Shown here: positions 28,563 through 37,416 of the stretch, piece by piece
Layout: every line of letters starts with the position of its first letter
How positions within the stretch are numbered: the stretch's first letter is position 1
Assembly: GCF_014269205.2 (NCBI RefSeq)
Contig: NZ_JABWRY020000001.1
Span: 2,046,001-2,110,000 of the forward strand
Direction: 5' to 3'
Length of the DNA stretch: 64,000 bases
From: Pseudomonas kermanshahensis
GTDB lineage: Bacteria > Pseudomonadota > Gammaproteobacteria > Pseudomonadales > Pseudomonadaceae
Notes under the pieces: model-generated
The model's input: only the letters and a program-made list of their open reading frames with translations
The model's database searches: none
What the model was told of the DNA's origin: nothing
Program-made: the position numbers and the translations under genes

Positions 28563-29195
28563 ATGCCCGATACCGCCCAACTGCTGACCTTCGCATTGAT
28601 CTGCCTGGGCATGGTGCTGACGCCCGGCCCGAACATGATCTACCTGATTTCCCGGTCGATCTGCCAGGGCCGCAATGCGGGGTTGATTTCCCTCGGTGGT
28701 GTGGCCTTGGGCTTCGTCATCTACATGCTCTGCGCTGCGCTGGGCATCAGCGCGCTGGTCATGGCCGTGCCGTTTGCCTACGACGTGCTGCGCATCGGTG
28801 GCGCACTGTACCTGTTGTACCTGGCCTGGCAGGCGCTTCGGCCTGGCGGCAACTCGCCATTCCAGGTCCGCGACCTGCCAGCGGACAGCCCGCGGCGGCT
28901 GTTCACCATGGGCTTTGCCACCAGCCTGCTGAACCCGAAGATCGCCGTCATGTACCTGTCGTTGATGCCGCAGTTCATCGAGCCCGGTCACGGCAGCGTG
29001 TTGGTGCAGTCGCTGGTGCTCGGGTCTACGCAAATCGCCATCAGCGTTTCGGTCAATGCCTTGATCGCGGTGATGGCCGGCTCCATCGCCGTGTTCTTAG
29101 GCGGGCGGCCCCTGTGGCAGCGCGTTCAGCGCTGGTTGATGGGCACTGTGCTGGCCGGGTTGGCCTTGCGCATGCTGGCTGAAGGGCGCCGTTGA
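28563..29195 (+). CDS. LysE/RhtB-family amino-acid exporter 2
   Basis: 210 residues, six predicted helices, with LTPGPNMIYLISRSICQGRNAG and FATSLLNPKIAVMYLSLMPQFIEP. It is clearly related to, but diverged from, the preceding exporter and may be co-transcribed with it. Substrate unknown. Confidence 0.88.
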   Translation: MPDTAQLLTFALICLGMVLTPGPNMIYLISRSICQGRNAGLISLGGVALGFVIYMLCAALGISALVMAVPFAYDVLRIGGALYLLYLAWQALRPGGNSPFQVRDLPADSPRRLFTMGFATSLLNPKIAVMYLSLMPQFIEPGHGSVLVQSLVLGSTQIAISVSVNALIAVMAGSIAVFLGGRPLWQRVQRWLMGTVLAGLALRMLAEGRR

Positions 29196-29282
29196 AAAAC
29201 GTCTGAGAGCAAGGGAACGAACGGGTACTTGCAGGCCTCCTATCCATCAGATGGATGGCAATGTGCCCGGGACTTCCCTGAC

Positions 29283-31418
29283 ATGAGATCGCTTCAACAA
29301 CCCCCCACCGACGCGGGCAATCCACCGTTGGGCTTTCTGCTCAACGGCGGTAGCGTCGGCAGCCTGCTCCAGTCGATGGACTGGCGCGGCTCGCCAGTGG
29401 GTCCCCCCCACACCTGGTCGCCGCACCTGCAGACGGTCATGGGCACGCTGCTGCCAGCGCAAGCGCAATGCGTGCTGTTCTGGGGGCCGGCCTACGTGGC
29501 GCTGTACAACGATGCCTATGCACCGAGCATTGGCACCAAGCACCCGCAGGCATTGGGGCGGCCGGCCCAGGAAAACTGGAGTGAGCTGTGGGACGACCTG
29601 GAGCCGTTGCTGCGCGGTGTGCGCGAGAGCGGCCAGACCTTCTCGGCCAAGGATCGCCCTTTCTACATCGAGCGCCACGGCGTGGGGGAAACGGCCTATT
29701 TTGATGTGTCCTATTCCGCTGTGCGCGAGGCTGACGGCAGCGTCGGTGGCGTGCTGTGCCTGGTGACTGAGACTACCGAGCGCGTACGCTTCCAGCAGCG
29801 CCAGGCCTTTTTGCTGGAGCTGGGCCGTGCTTTACCCGCGCTGGGTGATGCAGAGCGGATCGAAGCGTTCGCGGTAAGTCGGCTGGCACGGCGACTCGGC
29901 GCGGCACGGGTCTACTTTGGTGAAGACCAAGGCGACGGCAGCAACTTCCAGGTAGCACATGACTGGTCCGAGGCCTTGCCCTCATTCGTCGGCCAGCATG
30001 CCTACGCGAGCTTCGGTGCTTCGTTGCGCGAGCAACTGGCAGCGGGGCAGGTGGTGCAGCAGCCTTACAGCCTGCATGTGCCGGTCCTGCGCGCTGGCCG
30101 GCTGGAGACCACCCTCAGTGTGCATTTCCATACCCCGCACCTGTGCCCTGAAGACGAATGCCAGCTGGTGGAAGAGAGCGCCAAGCAAGCCTGGGCGGCG
30201 ATTACCCATGCCAGGGCCGAGCGGGCGCTGCACCTGCTCAACGAAAGCCTGGAGGAGCGCGTGGCGTCGGCCCTGGCTCAGCGCGAATCTGCGATGCTGC
30301 AGCTGCACGAAGCGCACAAGATGGAAATGATCGGGCAATTGACCGGTGGCATCGCCCATGACCTCAACAACATGCTCACGCCGATCATTGCCTCGTTCGA
30401 ATTGATGCGCCGCAACCCACAGTCCGAGCGTGCCCCCAGGCTGATCGACGGCGGCCTGCAGGCTGCCGAGCGGGCGCGCAACCTGGTCGGTCGGCTGCTC
30501 AGTTTCGCCCGCCGGCAAACCCTCAAACCCCAAGCCGTGTCTCTGGCGGCGCTGGTGGAAGACATGCGTGAGCTGATCGCCCGTTCGCTGGGGCCGACCA
30601 TTACCGTGCACGTGCAGGTCGACCCGGCGCTACCGGCCGTGGTGGCCGACCCTCATCAACTGGAGCTGGCCTTGCTCAACCTGGTGGTCAACGGCCGTGA
30701 CGCCATGCCTGAAGGCGGTGAGCTGAGTATCGTCGCCGGTATCGATGTAAACGGCCCGCCGAGGCCGGAAGGTGTGGCCGCGGCGCGGCTGGCCTGGCTA
30801 CAGGTACGTGACAGTGGCTGTGGGATGGACGCTGAACAACTGCGCCGCTGCTTCGAGCCCTTCTACTCGACCAAGGCGGTGGGCAAAGGCACCGGCCTAG
30901 GCCTGCCGATGGTGCAGGGCTTGGCCGTGCAGTCGGGCGGTGGCTTTACCCTTCGTTCGTGGCCAGGTGAGGGCACCGAGGCGACCTTGTGGCTGCCGAC
31001 CAGCGATGTGGCGGCAAGCTGCCGCGACAGCGATACAGCCGAAGCGCCATTGGCCGGCCGGAAGAACCACGTGCTGTTGGTCGATGACGAAGCGATCGTT
31101 CGCCATGCCACAGCGCTGCAACTGCGCGACCTCGGCTACGAAGTGATCGAGGCCGACAGTGCGGCGGCGGCCTTGCAGCTGGTAGAGCGGGGGCTAGTGC
31201 CGGATGTGCTGGTGACCGACCATGTGATGGCCGAGATGACCGGCGTGCGCTTCGCCCAGCAGATGCGCCAGCGCCAGGCCAACCTGCCGGTGTTGATCAT
31301 TACCGGCTACGCCAACCTGACACCGCGCGAACTCAAAGGCTTCGAAGTGCTGCGCAAGCCGTACCGGCGTGCTGAGCTGGCGCAGAGTGTGGCGCGGTTG
31401 TTGGCCGCGCAACGGTAG
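29283..31418 (+). CDS. Hybrid sensor histidine kinase (PAS - GAF-like - HisKA - HATPase - REC)
   Basis: 711 residues without clear membrane segments. An N-terminal PAS-like domain (about 20-165, with MDWRGSPVGPPHTW and LFWGPAYVALYNDAY) is followed by a GAF-like region (175-310), a coiled segment, HisKA with phospho-acceptor H359 (GQLTGGIAHDLNNML), HATPase (GTGLGLPMVQGLA) and a C-terminal receiver (LLVDDEAIVRHA, VTDHVMAEMTG, LRKPYRRAEL). The start is uncertain: ATG 29283 is used, a TTG at 29229 would add 18 residues. Its PAS domain is a paralogue of the one in the next, convergent kinase. Signal unknown; no separate response regulator adjoins it. Confidence 0.88.
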   Translation: MRSLQQPPTDAGNPPLGFLLNGGSVGSLLQSMDWRGSPVGPPHTWSPHLQTVMGTLLPAQAQCVLFWGPAYVALYNDAYAPSIGTKHPQALGRPAQENWSELWDDLEPLLRGVRESGQTFSAKDRPFYIERHGVGETAYFDVSYSAVREADGSVGGVLCLVTETTERVRFQQRQAFLLELGRALPALGDAERIEAFAVSRLARRLGAARVYFGEDQGDGSNFQVAHDWSEALPSFVGQHAYASFGASLREQLAAGQVVQQPYSLHVPVLRAGRLETTLSVHFHTPHLCPEDECQLVEESAKQAWAAITHARAERALHLLNESLEERVASALAQRESAMLQLHEAHKMEMIGQLTGGIAHDLNNMLTPIIASFELMRRNPQSERAPRLIDGGLQAAERARNLVGRLLSFARRQTLKPQAVSLAALVEDMRELIARSLGPTITVHVQVDPALPAVVADPHQLELALLNLVVNGRDAMPEGGELSIVAGIDVNGPPRPEGVAAARLAWLQVRDSGCGMDAEQLRRCFEPFYSTKAVGKGTGLGLPMVQGLAVQSGGGFTLRSWPGEGTEATLWLPTSDVAASCRDSDTAEAPLAGRKNHVLLVDDEAIVRHATALQLRDLGYEVIEADSAAAALQLVERGLVPDVLVTDHVMAEMTGVRFAQQMRQRQANLPVLIITGYANLTPRELKGFEVLRKPYRRAELAQSVARLLAAQR

Positions 31419-31421
31419 CCG

Positions 31422-33218
31422 CTATTCAGAAGCCTCAGGGCCGGCAGAGGGCGCTTGTTGCGGCAGGTACAGGGTAAACGTCGTGCCCTGGCCTTCGACG
31501 CTGATCACCTCCACATCGCCTTCGGACTGCTTGGCAAAGCCGAACACCTGGGACAGGCCAAGCCCGGTGCCTTCACCGGGCGCTTTGGTGGTGAAGAACG
31601 GGTCGAAGATGCGATCGAGCAGCTCGCTGGCGATGCCGACACCGCTGTCCACTACCGAGATGGCGGCAAAGGGCCCGGCTTGCGCGGCCTGCCCACGCAG
31701 GCCGGGCAGGCGTTGGTTGGCCTGAAGGCGCAGGCGCAAGGTGCCTTCCCCGGCCATGGCGTCGCGGCCGTTGAGCATCAGGTTGATGATCGCGGTCTCG
31801 AGTTGGCTGAGGTCGGCGCGGATATGGCAAGGCGCCTCTGGCAGTTCGATTTCCACCTGAACCCGTGCACCGGTAGCGGTATCGAGCATATCGGCCATGG
31901 CCTGCAGCCGCGGCCCGGCCTCGAACACTTGTGGGCTCAAGGCCTGCCGACGGGCGAAAGCGAGCAGTTGGCCGGTCAACTTGGCGCCGCGTTCGACGGT
32001 GTCGGCAATGGTCTTGAGGTAGCGCTCGCGGCGTGCTTCATCCAAGTTGGGACGCTGCAAGAAGTGCAATGACGAGCGGATGATGGTCAGCAGGTTGTTG
32101 AAGTCGTGTGCCACACCGCCAGTTAACTGGCCGATGGCCTCGAGCTTCTGTGCCTGGCGCAGCACGGCTTCGGTGTGCAGCAGCTGGGCGGTGCGCTCTT
32201 CGACGCGGTGCTCCAGGGAGGCGTTGAGCGCCTCCAGCGCGGCCAAGGCTTCACGCACTTCGGCGTGGGCCTGGACCCGTTGGATATGCGACCAGCAGCG
32301 TTCGGTGACTTCGCGGATCAGGCGCAGTTCATAGCCCGTCCATACCCGGGGCGCCTTGTCGTGAATAGCCATCAGGGCGGTCAGGCGACCGTCCTTGATC
32401 AGCGGCATGCAGATGGTCGCGGTGATGCCGATGGCCTGGAACGTCGCGGCTTCCTCGGCGGCCAGTTCGTTGAGGTTGTCATTGATCACCAGCGGTTCGC
32501 CTGCGCGCAGTCGGCTGACAGCCAGGCGACCGAAGTCGGCCAGGCGGTATTGGCCGATTAGGCGCGGCGAGCCGGGGGCGACGGTGTCGCCGCAGATGTT
32601 GAAGCCGTCCTGGTCGGGGTCCATCACCGCGTAGGCGCAGCTGGACAGATGCAGGTGTTCCACCAGCATGCGGGTGGTGATGGCCATGATCCGCTCGGGG
32701 TCGGTGGCATTGGCCACTTCGCGCCCCAGGCCGTCGAGAAAGCTCAGGCGCTGGCTGTTGACCACGCTGGTGGTGGTTTCGGTCACCGTGTCGAGCATGC
32801 CCAGCACAGTGCCGTCTTCGCCGCGGATCGGGCTGTAGCAGAAGGTGAAGTAGGCGCGTTCGGGGGCACCGTTGCGGTCGATGACCAAGGGAAAGTCTTC
32901 GATGTAGATCGCCTCACCGGCCATGGCGTGTTCGGCCATGGCGCTGATTTCGCCCCAGGCCTCCTGCCACACTTCACTGAACGGCCGGCCTAGGGCTAAA
33001 GGTTTGCTACCGAGGATAGGGATGAAGGCATCGTTGTACAAAGTGATCAGCTCGCGGCCCCACAGCACGGCTTGCGGAAAGCGCGAGGCCAGGCACAAGG
33101 CCACCGAGGTCTTGAGCGCGCTCGGCCAGGCCTCGAGCGGGCCCAGTGGGCTGTGGGTCCAATCGTGCTGGCGGATGCGTTCGGCCATCAGCCCGCCGCC
33201 GTCTAGCCATTTCGCCAT
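31422..33218 (-). CDS. Sensor histidine kinase (PAS - GAF - HisKA - HATPase)
   Basis: 598 residues, soluble. PAS-like domain (5-150, DWTHSPLGPLEAWPSALKTSVAL, AVLWGRELITLYNDAFIPILG), GAF domain (about 160-315), coiled coil, HisKA with H371 (GQLTGGVAHDFNNLL) and HATPase (GTGLGLSQVFGFA). There is no receiver domain. Its stop is three bases from the stop of the hybrid kinase on the other strand. The two PAS domains are alike in sequence, which suggests related signals or an old duplication. The ATG at 33218 has AAGGATC upstream; a GTG at 33260 would add 14 residues. Confidence 0.88.
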   Translation of the reverse strand: MAKWLDGGGLMAERIRQHDWTHSPLGPLEAWPSALKTSVALCLASRFPQAVLWGRELITLYNDAFIPILGSKPLALGRPFSEVWQEAWGEISAMAEHAMAGEAIYIEDFPLVIDRNGAPERAYFTFCYSPIRGEDGTVLGMLDTVTETTTSVVNSQRLSFLDGLGREVANATDPERIMAITTRMLVEHLHLSSCAYAVMDPDQDGFNICGDTVAPGSPRLIGQYRLADFGRLAVSRLRAGEPLVINDNLNELAAEEAATFQAIGITATICMPLIKDGRLTALMAIHDKAPRVWTGYELRLIREVTERCWSHIQRVQAHAEVREALAALEALNASLEHRVEERTAQLLHTEAVLRQAQKLEAIGQLTGGVAHDFNNLLTIIRSSLHFLQRPNLDEARRERYLKTIADTVERGAKLTGQLLAFARRQALSPQVFEAGPRLQAMADMLDTATGARVQVEIELPEAPCHIRADLSQLETAIINLMLNGRDAMAGEGTLRLRLQANQRLPGLRGQAAQAGPFAAISVVDSGVGIASELLDRIFDPFFTTKAPGEGTGLGLSQVFGFAKQSEGDVEVISVEGQGTTFTLYLPQQAPSAGPEASE

Positions 33219-33312
33219 GTGTGCTGCCGATCCTTCATAGCTGGGAGGATAAGGGTGCACCGAGAATAGCGAATTGGCGAGGGCTTTATGTCGTCTGTGC
33301 GGGCCTCTTCGC

Positions 33313-33408
33313 GTGTAGGAGCAGCCTTGTGCTGCGAAGAGGCCAGCGAAAGCAGCGAAGATCTCCGCTGTTATCCCCGGCCCCTTCGCAGCACAAGGCT
33401 GCTCCTAC
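33313..33408. repeat. Paired REP elements (BIME)
   Basis: GTGTAGGAGCAGCCTTGTGC... at 33313-33344 and an almost exact reverse complement at 33379-33408, between the kinase start and the NUDIX stop. Same core as the pairs at 1895-1992 and 57954-58047. Confidence 0.85.
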
Positions 33409-33422
33409 CGAATCGTGCAGGC

Positions 33423-33986
33423 TCAGCGAATGAAATGCACCTTGCCGGTATCGTCATTGCCCATGTAGATGCCGTACACCCCGGCCTGGCGCTCCAGGAT
33501 ATACCGCTCGAGAATCTGCCGGATGGCCGGGTAGTAGATCTCTTCCCAGGGGATTTCGTCCGGCTCGAAGAACTTGTAGGCCAGTGTCTCCGGGCCGAAC
33601 TGGCCGGTCTCCTGCGTGGCGATGGCGCGGAAGATGATGTACACCTCGCTGATCTTGGCCACGCTGAAAATCGAGTAGGGCGAGACGATTTCGGCGTGCA
33701 CGCCGCTTTCTTCCCACACCTCGCGCAACGCCGCCTGCTCGGTGGTCTCGCCCGCTTCCATGAACCCGGCGGGCAAGGTCCAGGTGCCAGGGCGGGGTGG
33801 AATAGCCCGCTGGCACAGCAAGTACCTGCCATCGCGCTCGATGATGCAGCCGGCGATGATTTTCGGGTTGATGTAGTGGATGTAGCCGCAGCCGGTGCAA
33901 TGCAGGCGTTCGTGGGTGTCGCCTGTGGGAACGCCCCGGGCCAGTTCCGTGGTGCAGTGCGGGCAGTAGCGCGGGGCGTTGGGCAT
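33423..33986 (-). CDS. Zinc-ribbon NUDIX hydrolase
   Basis: 187 residues. Four Cys (8, 11, 30, 33) form an N-terminal zinc ribbon, and the NUDIX box is intact at 74-96 (GFMEAGETTEQAALREVWEE...). Related proteins hydrolyse ADP-ribose, NADH or similar pyrophosphates. It starts two bases after the GntR stop and so is the last gene of the catabolic operon. Whether it serves the pathway, for example by cleaving a nucleotide-linked compound, or is only carried along cannot be told. Confidence 0.88.
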   Translation of the reverse strand: MPNAPRYCPHCTTELARGVPTGDTHERLHCTGCGYIHYINPKIIAGCIIERDGRYLLCQRAIPPRPGTWTLPAGFMEAGETTEQAALREVWEESGVHAEIVSPYSIFSVAKISEVYIIFRAIATQETGQFGPETLAYKFFEPDEIPWEEIYYPAIRQILERYILERQAGVYGIYMGNDDTGKVHFIR

Positions 33987-33988
33987 GG

Positions 33989-34753
33989 TCAGCGGCCTAT
34001 GCGGGGTTCTATACGTGGCTCTTTGAGGGCCAGGGGCTCGACCATGTCGCGCACCTTGGTGTTGTCATCCTGCTTCTGGCGCAGGTAGTCCAGGGCCACC
34101 TTGGCGGCGGCGCGGACGTGATCGACCGAGGCTTGGTGGGCGACCAGTGGGTCACCGCCCTTGATCGCCTCGACGATCTTTTCCATCTCCCGGTTGCTGG
34201 CACCGCGGCGGTTTTCCTGCGACACCGAGGTGGCGCGCAGGTAGCTGATGCGGGCCTGCAATTGGCGCAGCTGTTGAGCGGCAACCTGGTTGCCGGAGCC
34301 TTCCAGCAGCACATCGTAAAAGCCTTGCACCGAGTCGAGCACCTGTTGCAGTTCGCCTTCTTCCAGGGCTTCGCGGTTGACCTCCAGCGCGCGCTCCAGG
34401 GCGCGAATGTCCTTGGCCTTGGCATTGAGGGTGAACAGCTGGACGATCAAGCCTTCGAGCACGCAGCGCAGCTCGTAGATATCGCGGGCATCTTCCAGGG
34501 TAATGATGGCCACGCGCGGGCCTTTGGCGTCGGCGAACTCGACCAGGCCTTCGGATTCGAGGTGGCGCAGGGCTTCACGTACAGAGGTGCGGCTGACCCC
34601 GAGGCGGTCGCAAAGGTCGCGCTCCACCAGGCGGTCACCTGGCAGCAAGTGGAAGTTCATGATCGCGGCGCGCAGCTTGTCGAGCACGATTTCGCGCAGG
34701 GTAACGGGGTTGCGGTTGACCTTGAAGCTGTCGTCGAGTGGCTGGCGTTTCAT
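33989..34753 (-). CDS. GntR-family regulator (FadR/VanR subfamily) of the catabolic cluster
   Basis: 254 residues: N-terminal GntR winged helix (about 15-80, LREIVLDKLRAAIMNFHLLPGDRLVERDLCDRLGVSRTSVREALRHLESEGLV) and a C-terminal all-helical FCD effector domain (about 95-225) with conserved metal-site-type residues (DHVRAAAK). FadR-type proteins bind short palindromes such as TGGTATACCA, exactly what occurs upstream of three transcription units of this cluster. It is the obvious candidate for the local regulator; the ligand is probably the substrate or an intermediate. Confidence 0.9.
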   Translation of the reverse strand: MKRQPLDDSFKVNRNPVTLREIVLDKLRAAIMNFHLLPGDRLVERDLCDRLGVSRTSVREALRHLESEGLVEFADAKGPRVAIITLEDARDIYELRCVLEGLIVQLFTLNAKAKDIRALERALEVNREALEEGELQQVLDSVQGFYDVLLEGSGNQVAAQQLRQLQARISYLRATSVSQENRRGASNREMEKIVEAIKGGDPLVAHQASVDHVRAAAKVALDYLRQKQDDNTKVRDMVEPLALKEPRIEPRIGR

Positions 34754-34842
34754 CAGGTGCGCTCTTTATGAGGCTGTTGCGCCAACCCGCGGAGCACGCC
34801 GAACCGGGCGCTGCTCCTTACGGTGGTTCGAACAGCCCGTTG

Positions 34843-35232
34843 TTAACGGGTTGACTCCGCATCGGCTTCGGCGAACGCTTCGCGGGCCAGGCGGAAACTG
34901 TCCACCGCCGCGGGTACGCCGCAATAAATGCCGACTTGGAGCAGGATCTCGCGAATCTGTTCTCGGCTCAGGCCATTACGCAATGCGCCGCGGATGTGCA
35001 GCTTGAGTTCGTGGGGCCGGTTGAGCGCGGAAATCATGGCCAAGTTTATCATGCTGCGCTCTTTGAGCGACAAGCCTTCGCGGCCCCAGACATGGCCCCA
35101 GCAATACTCGGTGACCAGCTCTTGCAAGGGCTTTGTGAAGTCGTCGGCGTTCTGGATCGAGCGGTTGACGTAGTCTTCGCCCAGCACTTGGGTGCGGATC
35201 TGCAGGCCTTTCTCGTACTTTTCGTTGCTCAT
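34843..35232 (-). CDS. Carboxymuconolactone decarboxylase (PcaC)-like protein
   Basis: 129 residues matching the PcaC-type CMD fold: YCWGHVWGREGLSLKERSMINLAMISAL and HIRGALRNGLSREQIREILLQVGIYCGVPAA. There is no CXXC pair, so it is not an AhpD-type peroxidase. True PcaC acts in protocatechuate breakdown, but none of the other pca genes is here, so a decarboxylase or tautomerase-like step in another ring-degradation pathway is likelier. The ATG at 35232 gives the family length. A REP pair separates it from the flavin reductase gene. Confidence 0.88.
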   Translation of the reverse strand: MSNEKYEKGLQIRTQVLGEDYVNRSIQNADDFTKPLQELVTEYCWGHVWGREGLSLKERSMINLAMISALNRPHELKLHIRGALRNGLSREQIREILLQVGIYCGVPAAVDSFRLAREAFAEADAESTR

Positions 35233-35322
35233 TGACCAGCTCCGAATCAAAACAGGGGCCGCAACCAAGGGTGAGAGGGTAGCGCGGCCCCTAAAAAATG
35301 GGTGGAACAGGGCCGCTTTGCG

Positions 35323-35414
35323 GCCCAATCGCCGGCAAGCCGGCTCCCACAGGTACAGCACAGGCAGACAGGACCGTGGCGATCCTGTGGGAGCCGGCTT
35401 GCCGGCGATTGGGC
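35323..35414. repeat. Paired REP elements (BIME), 31-base arms
   Basis: Perfect arms at 35323-35353 and 35384-35414, inside the catabolic gene run between the PcaC-like gene and the flavin reductase gene. They may uncouple expression of PcaC-like/gntR/nudix from the upstream enzymes. Confidence 0.88.
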
Positions 35415-35435
35415 TGCAGGGCAGCCCCAAGGGTA

Positions 35436-35921
35436 TCAGCCCAGCGGGGGCAGGGCGCCCAGCTTGCCTTTGTGGTAGACCATCGGGGTGACCGGATCTG
35501 CCGGCAACACCAGGTTTTTCACCGCGCCGACGATGATCGCGTGGTCACCGCCGTCATACTCGCGCCACAGTTCGCACTCGATGATCGCCGTGGCCTTGGC
35601 CAGCAACGGGTTGCCCAACTCGCTCAGGTGCCAGTCGATGCCCTTGGCCTTTTCCTTGCCCTTGCCGGCAAAGGCATACGCCTCGGCGGTTTGCTCGGCA
35701 GACAGCAGGTGAATGGCGAACTGCTTGCTGTCACGCAGGATTGGGTACGTGTCGGAGGCGTAGTTGGGGCAGAACAGCACCAGCGCCGGATCGATCGACA
35801 GCGCGCTGAACGCGCTGGCGGTGATACCGACGATGCCGCCGTCGGCGTCCAGGGTGGTGACCACCGTAACGCCGGACGGGAAGGAGCCCATCACGTCTTT
35901 GTAGATGCCTGGTTCGATCAT
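35436..35921 (-). CDS. Flavin reductase (RutF/HpaC-like), copy 1
   Basis: 161 residues with the FMN-binding split-barrel: SFPSGVTVVTTLDADGGIVGITASAFSALSIDPALVLFC, FAIHLLSAEQ and GGDHAIIVGAV. It reduces free FMN or FAD with NAD(P)H to feed a partner flavin monooxygenase, here presumably the LLM protein encoded at 39173-40213. A close paralogue lies at 40280-40765, over half identical by eye. It follows the aldehyde dehydrogenase by 13 bases. Confidence 0.92.
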   Translation of the reverse strand: MIEPGIYKDVMGSFPSGVTVVTTLDADGGIVGITASAFSALSIDPALVLFCPNYASDTYPILRDSKQFAIHLLSAEQTAEAYAFAGKGKEKAKGIDWHLSELGNPLLAKATAIIECELWREYDGGDHAIIVGAVKNLVLPADPVTPMVYHKGKLGALPPLG

Positions 35922-35934
35922 CTCGTGCTACCTC

Positions 35935-37416
35935 TTAACGCATCACAAACGGGTCGGGCATCGGCGCGGTGGACAGGTTGATCCACACGGTCTTCAGCTC
36001 GGTATAGGCCAGCACCGAATCGATGCCGCTCTCACGGCCGTAGCCGCTGTTCTTGAAGCCACCGATCGGTGCCATGGCCGACACCGCGCGGTAGGTGTTG
36101 ACCCAGATGATGCCCGAGCGTACGTCACGGGCCAGGCGGTGGGCGCGGCCCAGGTCGCGGGTCCAGATGCCGGCCGCCAGGCCGAACTGCGAGTCGTTGG
36201 CAATGGCCAGGGCCTCTTCTTCGGTCTTGAAACGGATGACCGCGGCAACGGGGCCGAACACCTCTTCCTGCATGATGGTCATCGAGTTGCTGTCGCACTC
36301 GAACAGGGTGGGTTCGTAGAACCAGCCGTCACCCTCGACCTCGGCTCGCTTGCCCCCCAGGTGCAGCTTGGCGCCTTCGGCCTTGGCCGCAGCGACCAGG
36401 CCTTCGACCACGGCCAGTTGCTGGGCGGTGGCCATCGGGCCCATTTCGCTGGCGTCGTCCTGCGGGTTGCCGATGCGGATGCGCTTGGCGCGCTCGACCA
36501 GGCGGCTGACGAATTCGTCGAAGATCTCGTCCTGTACCAGCAAGCGTGAACCGGCCACGCAACTTTGCCCGGAGGCGGCATAAATGCCGGCCACGGCGCC
36601 GTTGATGGCGCTGTCCAGGTCGGCGTCGGCGAAGATGATGTTCGGCGACTTGCCGCCCAGCTCCAGCGACAGCTTGGCGAAGTTCTCGGCGCTGCTGCGC
36701 ACCACATGGCGGGCCGTGGCGGCGCCGCCGGTGAAGGCGATCTTGCGTACCAGCGGGTGGCGAGTCAGGGCCGCGCCGGTGCTAGGGCCATAGCCGGTGA
36801 CCACGTTGACCACACCCGGCGGGAAGCCGGCTTCAAGGGCCAGGCGAGCCAGCTCGAGGATGGTCGCCGAGGCGTGTTCGGACGGTTTGAGCACGATGGT
36901 GTTGCCGGCGGCGAGGGCCGGGGCCAGCTTGATGGCCGTCAGGTACAGCGGGCTGTTCCACGGGATGATCCCGGCGACCACGCCAATCGGCTCGTGCACG
37001 GTGTAGGCGAACAGGTCTGGCTTGTCCAGCGGCAGGGTGCCGCCTTCGAGCTTGTCGGCCAGGCCTGCGGTGTAGTGGAAGAACTCGGGCAGGTAACCGA
37101 CTTGGCCGCGGGTTTCGCGGATCAGCTTGCCGTTATCACGGCTTTCCAGCTGGGCCAGGTGCTCTTTGTTTTCGGTGATCAGGTCGCCCAGCCGGCGCAG
37201 CAGTTTGCCGCGCGCCGTGGCGGTGATGCTGCGCCAGGCTGGGCTTTCGAAGGCACGCTGGGCGGCCTGCACGGCCAGCTCCACATCGGCTTCGTCGGCA
37301 TCGGGCAGTTGCGCCCAGGCTTGGGCGGTGGCCGGGTTGAGGCTGTCGAAAGTCTTGCCGCTCTGGGCATCGAGCCATTGGCCGTCGATGCACATCTGGA
37401 AACGTACGAGGGTCAT
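35935..37416 (-). CDS. NAD(P)-dependent aldehyde dehydrogenase
   Basis: 493 residues, the standard class length. The catalytic Cys is C286 (ASGQSCVAGSRLL), the general base E252 (LELGGKSPN), with IIPWNSPLYLTAIKLAPALAAGN and the C-terminal GGFKNSGYGRESG. It oxidises an aldehyde made in the pathway to an acid. Its ATG overlaps the stop of the hydrolase gene (ATGA), so the two are coupled. Substrate not readable; related enzymes act on succinate or malonate semialdehydes and aromatic aldehydes. Confidence 0.93.
   Translation of the reverse strand: MTLVRFQMCIDGQWLDAQSGKTFDSLNPATAQAWAQLPDADEADVELAVQAAQRAFESPAWRSITATARGKLLRRLGDLITENKEHLAQLESRDNGKLIRETRGQVGYLPEFFHYTAGLADKLEGGTLPLDKPDLFAYTVHEPIGVVAGIIPWNSPLYLTAIKLAPALAAGNTIVLKPSEHASATILELARLALEAGFPPGVVNVVTGYGPSTGAALTRHPLVRKIAFTGGAATARHVVRSSAENFAKLSLELGGKSPNIIFADADLDSAINGAVAGIYAASGQSCVAGSRLLVQDEIFDEFVSRLVERAKRIRIGNPQDDASEMGPMATAQQLAVVEGLVAAAKAEGAKLHLGGKRAEVEGDGWFYEPTLFECDSNSMTIMQEEVFGPVAAVIRFKTEEEALAIANDSQFGLAAGIWTRDLGRAHRLARDVRSGIIWVNTYRAVSAMAPIGGFKNSGYGRESGIDSVLAYTELKTVWINLSTAPMPDPFVMR

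Noticed and set aside
34843..35232. Calling the PcaC-like protein true 4-carboxymuconolactone decarboxylase of protocatechuate breakdown
   Set aside because: No other pca gene is present, and the operon content points to another pathway.
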